From: Vibrio crassostreae
Lineage (GTDB): Bacteria; Pseudomonadota; Gammaproteobacteria; Enterobacterales; Vibrionaceae
DNA length: 64,000 bases
Direction of reading: 5' to 3'
Assembly: GCF_024347415.1 (NCBI RefSeq)
Contig: NZ_AP025476.1
Location: 310,001-374,000 of the forward strand
Position 1 is the stretch's first letter. Every line of letters starts with the position of its first letter. This document shows, one piece after another, positions 45,748 through 55,262 of the stretch. The translations under genes were made by a program, and so were the position numbers. The notes under the pieces were generated by a model. The model ran no database searches. It worked only from the letters and a program-made list of their open reading frames with translations, and had not been told where the DNA came from.

Positions 45748-47418
45748 ATGCGTAAACTTGTAGTTGCAATCCTAGTGTCATCTTTGGTCGGCTGTTCGAT
45801 GGGGCATAGAGATCCTGTTGAGATTAAAGAATCTTTAAACGAATCAATTAATGAAGCCAATAGCAGAGCGCTTCATGAGCTGCCTTCGTCGGTACAAGAT
45901 GACCTTATGCCTCAGCTTAGTTCTGACTCTATGTCTCCGGGGATGGAAACGGTTAAGCGTTTTCGTATTCAGGCAAAAGGTGTTGAAGCGAGAACCTTTT
46001 TTGCAAGCTTAGTGAAAGGTACTGAGTATAGTGCTGCTATTCATCCAAGTGTTTCTGGAAAGCTCACTTTTAATTTAACCGATGTGACGTTAGATGAAGT
46101 GCTGGCTGTTGCTCAGGACATGTATGGCTACGATATTGAAAAGCGTGGAAAAGTCATTCAGGTTTACCCTGCAGGTTTACGTACAGTAACGATTCCTGTC
46201 GACTACTTACAGGTTAAGCGTTCTGGTCGCTCATTAACGACGATCACGACAGGGACTATCACGACTTCTGATTCAAACTCGTCGAGCTCTTCCAGTTCCA
46301 ATTCAAATTCGTCGAATTCATCCAACTCTTCTAACTCATCAAACTCGACATCGAACGGTGGTACAGAGATTGAAACGACCTCTGAAAGTGACTTTTGGCC
46401 ACAACTTGAAGCCGCCGTTGCTCACTTAATTGGTTCTGGTGATGGACAGAGCGTCGTTGTTACCCCGCAAGCCAGTGTGATTACTGTGCGTGCTTATCCT
46501 GATGAAATCCGTGAAGTTCGTGAGTTCTTAGGCATTTCTCAGAAGCGCTTACAACGCCAAGTGATCTTGGAAGCAAAGATCATGGAAGTGACTTTGAGTG
46601 ATGGCTACCAGCAGGGTATTAACTGGACCAAGATGTTCTCGTCAAATGGTACTAACTACACAATTGGCATGGGCTCTATTGTTAAAGATGCAGCCGGTAC
46701 GATAATCCCAGGTACATTGCCAGGGATGGACCCAATTGGTGCAGCTTTAGGTGGTCAATCTAACCTAGTTGTTTCTGGTGGTAGCTTTGAAGCAGTATTA
46801 AGTTTCATGGATACACAGGGAGATTTGAACGTGCTGTCTAGCCCTCGAGTGACAGCTGCGAATAACCAGAAAGCGGTTATTAAAGTCGGTACTGATGAAT
46901 ATTATGTAACTGATTTATCAAGTGCGGTTGGTAGTGGCGATAACGCGAATGTCGCTCCTGAGGTTGAATTAACCCCGTTTTTCTCTGGTATCTCTTTGGA
47001 CGTGACACCTCAGATCGATGATAAAGGCAGTGTGTTTTTACATGTCCACCCGGCAGTTATTGAGGTGGATGAAGAGGTCAAAGAGCTTAACTTGGGTTCA
47101 ACAACAGGGGTCGTGACGCTTCCTTTGGCAAAAAGCTCCATTCGTGAGTCTGACTCAGTGATTCGTGCTCAAGATGGTGATGTTGTGGTTATTGGTGGCT
47201 TGATGAAATCAAATACCAGCGATGTAACCTCTAAAGTTCCATTCCTTGGTGATATTCCAGCCCTCGGCCATTTATTCCGTAATACCAGTCAGTTGACGCA
47301 AAAAACTGAGCTTGTGATCTTGCTTAAACCGACAATCGTCGGTGTGAACACATGGCAAACAGAGTTAGAGCGTTCTCGAGATCTGCTTCAACAGTGGTTC
47401 CCAGATGATGAAGAGTAG
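45748..47418 (+). CDS. mshL: MSHA secretin MshL
   Basis: A 556-aa outer-membrane secretin through which the pilus exits. Lipoprotein signal with lipobox LVGC (C16). Secretin N-domains at 70-170, then a Ser/Asn-rich low-complexity insert (174-204), another N-domain, and the secretin barrel from about 270, ending with VPFLGDIPALGHLFRN and TELVILLKPTIV. The insert length probably varies between strains. Confidence 0.95.
   Translation: MRKLVVAILVSSLVGCSMGHRDPVEIKESLNESINEANSRALHELPSSVQDDLMPQLSSDSMSPGMETVKRFRIQAKGVEARTFFASLVKGTEYSAAIHPSVSGKLTFNLTDVTLDEVLAVAQDMYGYDIEKRGKVIQVYPAGLRTVTIPVDYLQVKRSGRSLTTITTGTITTSDSNSSSSSSSNSNSSNSSNSSNSSNSTSNGGTEIETTSESDFWPQLEAAVAHLIGSGDGQSVVVTPQASVITVRAYPDEIREVREFLGISQKRLQRQVILEAKIMEVTLSDGYQQGINWTKMFSSNGTNYTIGMGSIVKDAAGTIIPGTLPGMDPIGAALGGQSNLVVSGGSFEAVLSFMDTQGDLNVLSSPRVTAANNQKAVIKVGTDEYYVTDLSSAVGSGDNANVAPEVELTPFFSGISLDVTPQIDDKGSVFLHVHPAVIEVDEEVKELNLGSTTGVVTLPLAKSSIRESDSVIRAQDGDVVVIGGLMKSNTSDVTSKVPFLGDIPALGHLFRNTSQLTQKTELVILLKPTIVGVNTWQTELERSRDLLQQWFPDDEE
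46269..46352 (+). repeat. Ser/Asn codon repeat tract within mshL
   Basis: A run of TCN/AGY and AAY codons encoding about 28 Ser and Asn residues, with the local unit TCNAACTCN repeated. Such a tract can change length by slippage without a frameshift when whole codons are gained or lost. Confidence 0.8.
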
Positions 47419-47470
47419 TTACTTACTTTTTCAATGTAGATTGGCAGTATCTAACTAAGCTAGGTTACTT

Positions 47471-48310
47471 ATGTATCAAGCTCATTTTGGTTTTGAACAA
47501 CTGCCATTTACCTTAACGCCGAATACCGATTTTTTTTATGGTTTAGCGCCTCACTTTGAAGCGATTCAGACGGTAATATCGGCGTTAGAAATGGGCGAGG
47601 GCGTGATTAAGGTCACCGGAGAGGTCGGTACTGGAAAAACCATGGTTTGCCGGATGCTGGTCAATCACCTAAATGATTGCACAGCTCTAATTTACCTGCC
47701 AAACCCTGTGCTCTCAGGTGCAGACTTACGCCAAGCCGTTGCTAAAGAGCTCGGTTTGACTATCGACAGTGAAGCAACCTTGATTGACAACATTCAGCAT
47801 AAGCTCATTGAATTGCACAATTCGGGTTTAAGAGTGGTGGCAATTCTTGATGAAGCTCAGGCTCTATCGGATGAAGCTCTCGAAACACTAAGGCTGTTTG
47901 GCAACCTTGAAACAGAAGATAAGAAGCTGCTGCAGATTGTTTTATTGGGGCAGCCTGAGCTGGATGCTCGACTAGAGGCTTACCATCTCAGACAGTTTCG
48001 CCAAAGAATCACGTTTAGCTCAACTTTGAGGCCGCTGACTCTCGATGAAACGGTGGCGTATATTGATAACCGGATCGCTAAATCTGGTGGTAATCCTGAG
48101 TTGTTCAGTTTGAATCAAAAAAAGGCGATTTGTCGATCGTCGTTAGGTATCCCTAGATTGATCAATCAACTTTGTCATAAGGCTCTATTGCTTTCGTTCA
48201 GTGAAGATAAGAAAAGTATCGACAACCAGCATCTGTTTTCCGCTATGCATGAAACATACGATGTGTGTAAGCCTAAATTTAAAACGCCAATACTGTGGGG
48301 TTGGAATTAA
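47471..48310 (+). CDS. mshM: MSHA biogenesis AAA ATPase MshM (ExeA/GspA-like)
   Basis: A 279-aa AAA ATPase of the ExeA family. MYQAHFGFEQLPFTLTPNTDFFY is the family's N-terminus. Walker A GEVGTGKT (K56), Walker B AILDEAQALSD. It lacks the C-terminal membrane and peptidoglycan-binding part of ExeA. Probably helps secretin placement, from family knowledge. mshN starts 2 bases after its stop. Confidence 0.9.
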   Translation: MYQAHFGFEQLPFTLTPNTDFFYGLAPHFEAIQTVISALEMGEGVIKVTGEVGTGKTMVCRMLVNHLNDCTALIYLPNPVLSGADLRQAVAKELGLTIDSEATLIDNIQHKLIELHNSGLRVVAILDEAQALSDEALETLRLFGNLETEDKKLLQIVLLGQPELDARLEAYHLRQFRQRITFSSTLRPLTLDETVAYIDNRIAKSGGNPELFSLNQKKAICRSSLGIPRLINQLCHKALLLSFSEDKKSIDNQHLFSAMHETYDVCKPKFKTPILWGWN

Positions 48311-48312
48311 TT

Positions 48313-49494
48313 ATGAGCGTCATTAACAACGCCTTGTCTGAATTGGCAAAGAAAAAATCAGCGACTTCGATTGAAGCGGCAGTCGTACCTAAAGTAAAAA
48401 CACGTTCCCCATTGGTTTGGGTCACAACAGGTTTTACTCTGAGTTTAGCAATGGGCGGTTGGGCGATATCGCAAGGTCCAGTGATTGAGCAGCCTATTGT
48501 TGAACAGTCAATCTCAACTCGAGATTTACAGGTTCAGGTTTCTGTCGTTGATGATTCAAATGGTATTCAGGAAGCAGTTCAACCTATCTCATCACCAACT
48601 ACGAAATTGGTGACACTAGACACTGCCAGCTTTTCAACAGAAAACACTGCGATGGTAAAAAGCGTTCAAGCTAAGCCAGTCGTATCTGAACCGGTTGCAG
48701 CGTCTATCCCAAAGCCGACAAAACAGCAAGCATCAACGAAATCTCTAAGCGCGCCTCAAACGACTAAGACTGAAATTCCTCAGCCGACTTATGTTGCTAA
48801 TGTGGCAAAAACAGATTCAGCCTCAGCCTCTATCTCTAATGGGTCAGTAACTTCTGGTGGTTCAGGAAATAACGGAATGTTGATCGAACAGGTTGAGTTA
48901 ACACCTGCGCAGTTATCTGTGAATGCACAAGGGCGTGCTCAAAAAGCGCTTGATGCGAATGATCTTACTGGTGCTCTGAAAGGCTACACTGAAGCTCTAC
49001 GTTATACGCCACGAAATGAAGATGTTCGTCAGAAACTCGCGATTCTCTATTTTGGTAAGGGTGATACACGTAAAGCGTACGAGCTTTTTCAGTCAGGGAT
49101 TAAGCTTAATATTAACAGCGAAAAGCTACGCTTGGGCCTATCTAAGCTTTTGGTTAAAGCAAACCAAGCAGAAGCGGCTTTAAGTCCATTAATACATTTA
49201 CCGCCGAACCCTACGCAAGATTATCTAGCTATGCGTGCAGCATTGAGTCAAAAGTCTCAGCAAGAAGAAGTGGCCTTGGAAAGTTACCAAAAGTTGGTTG
49301 AGATTGATTCAGATAATGCTCGCTGGTGGTTAGGCTTAGCGATCCAGCAAGAACGTCAGCTCGATTTCGTAGCAGCTAAAGCGTCATACCAAGGTGCGTT
49401 AACCAGAGTAGGTATCTCATCTCAATCACAAAGCTTTGTGCGTGACAGGTTAAAAATACTCAATGCTTTAGAGGAGAGCGGCGATGCAAATTAG
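48313..49494 (+). CDS. mshN: MSHA biogenesis protein MshN (TPR)
   Basis: A 393-aa protein with a short cytosolic start (MSVINNALSELAKKK), one TM (about 33-52), a low-complexity Ser/Thr/Pro/Gln-rich linker (60-190) and TPR repeats from about 205 to the end. ExeB/GspB-like in plan, so probably the periplasmic partner of MshM. The ATG at 48313 is chosen over an upstream in-frame start inside mshM. Its last codons overlap the mshE start. Confidence 0.87.
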   Translation: MSVINNALSELAKKKSATSIEAAVVPKVKTRSPLVWVTTGFTLSLAMGGWAISQGPVIEQPIVEQSISTRDLQVQVSVVDDSNGIQEAVQPISSPTTKLVTLDTASFSTENTAMVKSVQAKPVVSEPVAASIPKPTKQQASTKSLSAPQTTKTEIPQPTYVANVAKTDSASASISNGSVTSGGSGNNGMLIEQVELTPAQLSVNAQGRAQKALDANDLTGALKGYTEALRYTPRNEDVRQKLAILYFGKGDTRKAYELFQSGIKLNINSEKLRLGLSKLLVKANQAEAALSPLIHLPPNPTQDYLAMRAALSQKSQQEEVALESYQKLVEIDSDNARWWLGLAIQQERQLDFVAAKASYQGALTRVGISSQSQSFVRDRLKILNALEESGDAN

Positions 49495-51208
49495 ATTAAG
49501 AAAAAGGCTTGGTGATTTGCTTGTCGAAGAGGGCATTATCACGGAGACTCAAGTTGAGCAAGCACTGGCTGCTCAGAAAAGCACCGGTCGTAAGCTGGGT
49601 GATGCACTGATTGAACTTGGCTTCTTGTCAGAGCAACAGATGTTGAGTTTCTTGTCGCAGCAGTTAGCGATTCCTCTTATTGATCTAAGCCGAGCTGTTG
49701 TCGATGTCGAAGCGGTACAGCTTTTACCGGAAGTACATGCTCGTCGCCTTCGTGCATTGGTGATTGGACGCCAAGGTGACACTTTGCGTGTTGCAATGAG
49801 CGACCCTGCCGACCTGTTTGCCCAAGAATCTTTGCTTGGTCAGTTAGGAGATTACGCACTTGAATTCGTTGTCGCTCCAGAGAGGCAATTAGTTGATGGC
49901 TTCGATCGCTATTACCGAAGAACTAAAGAGATCGCCTCATTTGCTGAGCAGCTTCACGCTGAACACCAAGTTAATGATGCCTTTGATTTCGATATCGCTG
50001 AAGAAGACAGTGACGAAGTTACAGTAGTAAAGCTAATTAACTCGTTATTTGAAGATGCAATCCAAGTCGGCGCTTCTGATATCCATATAGAGCCAGACTC
50101 AAACGTACTGCGTCTTCGCCAACGTATTGATGGTGTGCTGCATGAAACATTGCTGAACGAAGTGAACATTGCTTCTGCACTTGTACTGCGCTTAAAGCTG
50201 ATGGCAAACCTCGATATCTCAGAAAAACGTCTTCCTCAAGATGGTCGCTTTAATATCCGTGCTAAAGGTCAGTCGGTTGATATTCGTATGTCGACCATGC
50301 CGGTACAGCACGGTGAGTCTGTCGTGATGCGTCTGCTTAACCAATCTGCAGGACTACGTAAACTTGAAGCCTCGGGTATACCGAGCGATCTGTTGGTTCG
50401 TCTTCGTCAACAGCTGCGCCGCCCGCACGGTATGATCTTGGTTACTGGGCCGACAGGTTCGGGTAAAACCACCACCCTGTATGGGGCATTAAGTGAGCTC
50501 AACGAACCGGGTAAAAAGATCATTACCGCGGAAGATCCGGTGGAATACCGTCTTCCTCGTGTGAACCAAGTTCAGGTAAACCCTAAGATCAATCTCGACT
50601 TCTCTACAGTCCTAAGAACCTTCTTGCGTCAGGATCCCGATATCATTCTTATTGGTGAGATGCGTGACCACGAAACGGTTGAGATTGGCTTGAGAGCCGC
50701 GTTGACTGGCCACTTAGTATTAAGCACCCTCCATACCAATGATGCGGTAGACAGTGCACTGCGCATGATGGATATGGGAGCACCAGGTTACTTGGTCGCG
50801 AGCGCTGTTCGAGCGGTCGTTGCACAGCGATTGGTTCGCAAAGTTTGTACCGATTGTAAGGTTGAGGATGAGTTAGATGAACCTCGTAAGCAATGGCTGA
50901 GCGTTCGTTTCCCTAACCAAGTGGGTGTGCCGTTTATGAAAGGCCGTGGCTGTCAGAACTGTAATTTAACCGGTTACCGTGGGCGTATTGGTGTATTTGA
51001 AATGTTGGAGCTAGAACAAAACATGATGGATGCACTAAGAGCGAATGATGCAGTTGGTTTTGCTCAAACGGCGAGACAGTCTGAAAACTACAAACCGTTA
51101 TTGGCTTCTGCGATGGAACTGGCTCTGCAAGGTGTTGTGAGTCTCGATGAGATCATGCATCTTGGCGAAGGTGATGCTTCTGGTGCCACCGACCCAATTT
51201 ATCTTTAG
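49484..51208 (+). CDS. mshE: MSHA extension ATPase MshE with c-di-GMP-binding N-domain
   Basis: A 574-aa hexameric GspE/PilB-family motor. Residues 6-65 carry the tandem MshEN motif (RLGDLLVEEGIITETQVEQAL, then KLGDALIELGFLSEQQMLSFL ... IPLIDL), the element shown in V. cholerae MshE to bind c-di-GMP. Walker A GPTGSGKTT (K328), Asp box, HLVLSTLHTNDA, and a four-Cys zinc module (CTDC...CQNC). All key residues are intact, so pilus extension should respond to c-di-GMP. Confidence 0.95.
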   Translation: MQIRLRKRLGDLLVEEGIITETQVEQALAAQKSTGRKLGDALIELGFLSEQQMLSFLSQQLAIPLIDLSRAVVDVEAVQLLPEVHARRLRALVIGRQGDTLRVAMSDPADLFAQESLLGQLGDYALEFVVAPERQLVDGFDRYYRRTKEIASFAEQLHAEHQVNDAFDFDIAEEDSDEVTVVKLINSLFEDAIQVGASDIHIEPDSNVLRLRQRIDGVLHETLLNEVNIASALVLRLKLMANLDISEKRLPQDGRFNIRAKGQSVDIRMSTMPVQHGESVVMRLLNQSAGLRKLEASGIPSDLLVRLRQQLRRPHGMILVTGPTGSGKTTTLYGALSELNEPGKKIITAEDPVEYRLPRVNQVQVNPKINLDFSTVLRTFLRQDPDIILIGEMRDHETVEIGLRAALTGHLVLSTLHTNDAVDSALRMMDMGAPGYLVASAVRAVVAQRLVRKVCTDCKVEDELDEPRKQWLSVRFPNQVGVPFMKGRGCQNCNLTGYRGRIGVFEMLELEQNMMDALRANDAVGFAQTARQSENYKPLLASAMELALQGVVSLDEIMHLGEGDASGATDPIYL

Positions 51209-51220
51209 GGGTAGAGTGAT

Positions 51221-52444
51221 ATGCCAACGTATCGTTATGTAGGTCGCAGCTCTGATGGTAGCCAAGTGAGTGGTCAATTGGATGCGAATAACGAAGATCT
51301 TGCTGCTGAAAGTTTGATGAGCAAGGGGATCATTCCAACCTCTATCAAACTAGGTAAAAGTGGCGGTTCAGTCTTAGATATGGATGTATCGAGCCTGTTC
51401 TCTCCGAGTGTACCTTTAGAGGTGTTGGTTCTGTTTTGTCGACAGTTATACAGCCTAACCAAAGCTGGCGTACCACTATTACGGTCGATGAAAGGACTTA
51501 CCCAAAACTGTGAAAATAAGCAGTTGAAGGCTGCTCTCGAAGAAGTGGTTGCTGAGCTTACTAATGGTCGAGGGTTAGCGGCATCGATGCAGATGCACCC
51601 TAAGGTGTTTAGTCCGCTGTTTGTATCTATGATTGGTGTTGGTGAAAACACGGGTCGTTTAGATCAGGCTCTGCTGCAGTTGGCTGGGTATTATGAGCAA
51701 GAAGTTGAGACTCGCAAGCGAATCAAGACTGCGATGCGTTACCCAACGTTTGTGATTAGCTTTATTTTGATTGCGATGTTCATCCTTAACATTAAGGTTA
51801 TTCCGCAATTCTCTAGTATGTTTGCGCGCTTTGGCGTCGACTTGCCGCTACCGACTCGTATCTTGATTGGTATGTCGGAATTCTTTGTGAATTACTGGGG
51901 CTTAATGCTTGGCGTGATCTTTGGCCTTATTTTTGCTTTTAAAGCCTGGGTTAAAACAGACAAAGGCTTGGAGAAGTGGGACCGATTACGCTTAAAAATG
52001 CCGGTTATTGGCGGGGTAGTGAATAGAGCACTATTGTCACGCTTCTCACGTACGTTTGCTTTGATGCTAAAAGCGGGCGTGCCACTAAACCAATCGTTAG
52101 CTTTATCCGCTGAGGCTTTGGATAACCGTTTTCTAGAGCTTCGAGTTCAAGCAATGAAGTCAGCCATTGAAGCCGGTAGTACGGTCTCATCGACTGCGAT
52201 CAACAGCGAAATTTTCACACCGCTGGTGATACAAATGATTTCAGTTGGTGAAGAGACGGGTCGTATTGATGAGTTGCTGCTTGAAGTGGCTGATTTTTAT
52301 GATCGCGAGGTCGATTATGATTTGAAGACTTTAACCGCCAGAATTGAACCGATCTTGTTAACCATCGTTGCGGGCATGGTGCTGATTTTAGCACTAGGTA
52401 TATTCTTGCCGATGTGGGGAATGTTGGATGCAATCAAAGGCTAG
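51221..52444 (+). CDS. mshG: MSHA inner-membrane platform protein MshG
   Basis: A 407-aa GspF/PilC-family protein with two GspF domains (residues about 65-190 and 270-395) and TM segments near 170-190, 218-242 and 375-398. It connects MshE to the growing pilus. Starts 12 bases after mshE. Confidence 0.94.
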   Translation: MPTYRYVGRSSDGSQVSGQLDANNEDLAAESLMSKGIIPTSIKLGKSGGSVLDMDVSSLFSPSVPLEVLVLFCRQLYSLTKAGVPLLRSMKGLTQNCENKQLKAALEEVVAELTNGRGLAASMQMHPKVFSPLFVSMIGVGENTGRLDQALLQLAGYYEQEVETRKRIKTAMRYPTFVISFILIAMFILNIKVIPQFSSMFARFGVDLPLPTRILIGMSEFFVNYWGLMLGVIFGLIFAFKAWVKTDKGLEKWDRLRLKMPVIGGVVNRALLSRFSRTFALMLKAGVPLNQSLALSAEALDNRFLELRVQAMKSAIEAGSTVSSTAINSEIFTPLVIQMISVGEETGRIDELLLEVADFYDREVDYDLKTLTARIEPILLTIVAGMVLILALGIFLPMWGMLDAIKG

Positions 52445-52447
52445 GGG

Positions 52448-52903
52448 ATGCTAAATAACCTACAACGCTCACGTTTTGTTATTTGGACTGTGGTTATTCT
52501 TTTTCTTATTGTCGGTGTGCTTTCGGCATTTAAAACGGTAGAAGAAGAAGCGACTAATACGGCATTTATTGTGGCGAGCAAGCGGATTTTAGAACAAGCC
52601 AATTTGTTCAAACAGCAGTATTTGTTATCAGGCTCCGAGCAAAACAATGATCCGGAGCACCCCAAAAGTTATAGTCGAACAGGCTGGTTAAAACCGATTC
52701 AAGGTACGGAGCGAGACTGTAATTATTGGTTGGATCAATTGTATCCCCAAGGGAGCATTTTAGGGCTAAGATCTCCAAGTGTTGAAGATAAAAGTGATAA
52801 CATACGGTTTCACTGTAGTTATCATTATACTGATAACTATCAGCTAGATATATTGCTCGAAAAAGAAAGGTTTAGTGTGAAAGCCAATATTTTGGCTTTG
52901 TGA
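52448..52903 (+). CDS. mshF: MSHA biogenesis protein MshF
   Basis: A 151-aa protein with one N-terminal TM (FVIWTVVILFLIVGVLSAF) and a periplasmic domain without a prepilin cleavage motif. MshF is recognised mainly by position between mshG and mshB; its role is unknown. Its stop codon lies inside a hairpin that may end this transcript. Confidence 0.82.
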   Translation: MLNNLQRSRFVIWTVVILFLIVGVLSAFKTVEEEATNTAFIVASKRILEQANLFKQQYLLSGSEQNNDPEHPKSYSRTGWLKPIQGTERDCNYWLDQLYPQGSILGLRSPSVEDKSDNIRFHCSYHYTDNYQLDILLEKERFSVKANILAL

Positions 52904-52951
52904 AAATATTGACAGTTTTTGTATGGTTTTATACGTGCGCGAATGTATAAT
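52885..52951 (+). promoter_or_regulatory. mshF/mshB junction: terminator-like hairpin and candidate pilin promoter
   Basis: CAATATTTT (52885-52893) pairs with AAAATATTG (52903-52911), spanning the mshF stop, and is followed by ACAGTTTTT. A TATAAT at 52946-52951 lies 31 bases before mshB, with only a weak -35. Separate assembly and pilin operons with a promoter before mshB are known in V. cholerae, which fits. Confidence 0.55.
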
Positions 52952-52982
52952 GCGCGTTAATAATTAGATGAGTAGGTAGAAA

Positions 52983-53558
52983 ATGCTTAAGAATCAAAAG
53001 GGTTTCTCCCTTGTCGAATTAGTGATAGTGATCGTGGTCGTTGGTTTATTGGCGGTTGCTGCATTACCTCGTTTTCTCGATGTAACTGATGAAGCCAAGA
53101 AATCAAGCATTGAAGGTGTCGCTGGTGGTTTTGCGACCGCTGTTTTGTCGGCAAGAGCACAGTGGGAAGCAGAAGCAAGACCGTCAGAGAAGATTGGTGT
53201 TGAGACATACAATACTGTAAATTATGATGGTGTTGATTTTTGGTTAACAAGATCAAAGAACAGTAGCAACGTCGATACTGACTTTCGAGATGGCTATCCG
53301 TGGACTCTGAACAATAATTCGAGCACCGCGCCACAAGATATTTCAGATGAAACATGTTCTGAGTTGATGGAAAACTTGCTGCAAAATCCACCTAAAGTGG
53401 GTCCTATCTCGGATGTTGCTAACGACTCAAACTACAAGTATTCAGCGCAAGCAAATTCTGGTGATGCAACCTGTACTTACGTTCAATTGGAAGGTAGTAC
53501 AGAGCATGAATTTGTTTACGAAATTAAAACTGGTCGTGTGACCGTAACTTTGCAGTAA
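52983..53558 (+). CDS. mshB: MSHA minor pilin MshB
   Basis: A 191-aa type IV prepilin: short leader MLKNQKG, cleavage before FSLVELVIVIVVVGLLAVAALPRF, with Glu at mature position 5. Four Cys in the C-terminal half could form disulfides. First gene of the pilin operon, 35 bases ahead of mshA. Confidence 0.92.
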   Translation: MLKNQKGFSLVELVIVIVVVGLLAVAALPRFLDVTDEAKKSSIEGVAGGFATAVLSARAQWEAEARPSEKIGVETYNTVNYDGVDFWLTRSKNSSNVDTDFRDGYPWTLNNNSSTAPQDISDETCSELMENLLQNPPKVGPISDVANDSNYKYSAQANSGDATCTYVQLEGSTEHEFVYEIKTGRVTVTLQ

Positions 53559-53593
53559 GTCTGCGTAAAATTAAACATAGAGAGAGCTAAACT

Positions 53594-54061
53594 ATGAAAA
53601 GACAAGGCGGTTTCACCCTAATCGAACTAGTGGTTGTAATTGTTATTCTAGGTATTCTTGCTGTAACTGCGGCACCACGTTTCCTAAACCTGCAAGGCGA
53701 TGCTCGCGCTTCATCTTTGCAAGGCTTAAAAGGTGCCATGTCTGGTGCTGCAGGTATTGTTTATGGTAAAGCAGCAATTGAAGGTGTTGAAACCGCAGTA
53801 TCTGGTTCTGTAGACGGTATAGCTGTTGCTTATGGTTACCCTGACGCTACTTTAGCTGGTATTGGCTTAGCTGTTGAAGGTTTAACGGCAGATTGGACTA
53901 ATGATGTTTCAGGTGCAACGTTTGTATCTACATTCAAAGCCGATACTGTTACTGATGCCGCGTCTATTGTAGCAACCAATTGTTATGTTCAATATAATCA
54001 AGCGACTAGTACAGCTGTTGGAACAACAGCTTCCGCAGCTGTTGTTGATACTGGTTGTTAA
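53594..54061 (+). CDS. mshA: MSHA major pilin MshA
   Basis: A 155-aa prepilin: leader MKRQGG, mature start [24 protein letters not shown] (Glu5). The globular part is Ala/Gly/Thr-rich and ends with the Cys pair C-x24-C that forms the D-region loop. AGAGAG precedes the ATG. It is the main subunit and is followed at once by a strong terminator, which should raise its transcript level over the distal genes. Confidence 0.95.
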   Translation: MKRQGGFTLIELVVVIVILGILAVTAAPRFLNLQGDARASSLQGLKGAMSGAAGIVYGKAAIEGVETAVSGSVDGIAVAYGYPDATLAGIGLAVEGLTADWTNDVSGATFVSTFKADTVTDAASIVATNCYVQYNQATSTAVGTTASAAVVDTGC

Positions 54062-54075
54062 TTAAAGCAACAAAT

Positions 54076-54104
54076 AAAAAAGGTCAGCATTGCTGACCTT
54101 TTTT
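54076..54104 (+). terminator. Terminator directly after mshA
   Basis: AAAAAAGGTCAGCA / TGCTGACCTTTTTT, a near-perfect stem with T tract, 15 bases after the mshA stop and inside the pilin gene cluster. Confidence 0.92.
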
Positions 54105-54168
54105 CTATCCATAACACACAAATGTCATAACTATTCATATACATAAGATCGTCAGTTTCGTTATCTTG

Positions 54169-54174
54169 TATAAT
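54169..54174 (+). promoter_or_regulatory. Candidate -10 of a promoter for mshC-D-O-P-Q
   Basis: TATAAT, preceded by TG, lies 31 bases before the mshC ATG and after the mshA terminator. The -35 is not obvious. The same TGTATAAT string occurs upstream of mshB. Confidence 0.45.
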
Positions 54175-54204
54175 CAGTATTCGCTAGGCAGTTAGAGGCT
54201 CATT

Positions 54205-54696
54205 ATGGATAACAGCCCCACACCCAACGGCTTTACTTTGGTAGAGCTGATCATCGTTATCATTATCCTCGGTATTATTTCAACTTTTGCCGCGAGTCGC
54301 TTCGTTGGTACTTCTAGCTATTCCACTTTTACTGCACAAGAACAAGCTATCTCCGTAATTCGCCAAATCCAAGTCAATCGAATGCAATCAAACGTTTCCG
54401 CTGCTAGTGACAGCTTTCGTCTTGCTATTAATAGTAATTGTTTAGGCTCTGTGGCCGCGTGTAACTTAAATCTTTCGAATAGCGATCAAAAAACACAGGC
54501 CGATGCACGTAGTGATTATGTGCGTGAATCAGATATTTCATTTTCTCCAGCGAATACTGTTATCGACTTTGATTTATTGGGAAATCCTTCAGTAAGCGCT
54601 GGAGTGAACATTACGATTAACTCCACCACTTCAAGTAATAGCGCCCAAGTTTGTATTAACTCTCAAGGTTATGTACGTGAGGGAGTGTGCCTATGA
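54205..54696 (+). CDS. mshC: MSHA minor pilin MshC
   Basis: A 163-aa prepilin: leader MDNSPTPNG, then FTLVELIIVIIILGIISTFAASRF with Glu5. Cys residues at the mid and C-terminal parts. It overlaps mshD by 10 bases, so the minor-pilin genes are tightly coupled. Confidence 0.9.
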   Translation: MDNSPTPNGFTLVELIIVIIILGIISTFAASRFVGTSSYSTFTAQEQAISVIRQIQVNRMQSNVSAASDSFRLAINSNCLGSVAACNLNLSNSDQKTQADARSDYVRESDISFSPANTVIDFDLLGNPSVSAGVNITINSTTSSNSAQVCINSQGYVREGVCL

Positions 54697-55262
54697 TTCG
54701 TTCTCGTGGTTTTACTCTGATTGAAAGCATTGTTGTGATTATCGTTTTGGGTATTGCGATGGTCACGATTACCAGTTTTTTAGCACCACAAGTGGCAAGT
54801 TCAGCCGACCCACAGTATCAAAACCGTTCCGTGGCCTTAGGTCAGAGTTTGATGAACCAAATATTGGCACGTGGTTTTGATGAACACAGTGATTTTGATG
54901 GTGGTCTGGTGCGTTGTGGGGATGCAGGTGCGACTGCTTGTTCTGCGCCTAATGAACTTGGTATTGATGGCTTAGAGGCAACGCCCGCAGCTTTTAATGA
55001 TGTCGATGACTATATCGGTTGTTGGTACACTGATACTACGGAGTCAGCGTGTGTCTCATCAACTAAGTATCCGCTCGCTAATATCCTTGATGAAAATATT
55101 GAAGACAGTTATGCCAATTTTCGTGTTGAGGTTTCCGTGTTTTATGATCAAAACATGGACGGTATTAACGATAACGTTATCGGCACGATGAAGCGCGTTG
55201 AGTTACAGATCTTTGGTGGTAACAACCGCTATAGCGTGATCGCTTACAAGGGGAACTACTAA
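54687..55262 (+). CDS. mshD: MSHA minor pilin MshD
   Basis: A 191-aa prepilin-like protein: leader MPMIRSRG, then FTLIESIVVIIVLGIAMVTI with Glu5. PilV/GspI-like in size and position. The in-frame Met at codon 3 could also be the start. It overlaps mshO by one base. Confidence 0.88.
   Translation: MPMIRSRGFTLIESIVVIIVLGIAMVTITSFLAPQVASSADPQYQNRSVALGQSLMNQILARGFDEHSDFDGGLVRCGDAGATACSAPNELGIDGLEATPAAFNDVDDYIGCWYTDTTESACVSSTKYPLANILDENIEDSYANFRVEVSVFYDQNMDGINDNVIGTMKRVELQIFGGNNRYSVIAYKGNY

Noticed and set aside
46269..46352. CRISPR-like short repeats
   Set aside because: The repeats are in-frame Ser/Asn codons within mshL, without spacers. No CRISPR array or cas gene was found in the window.
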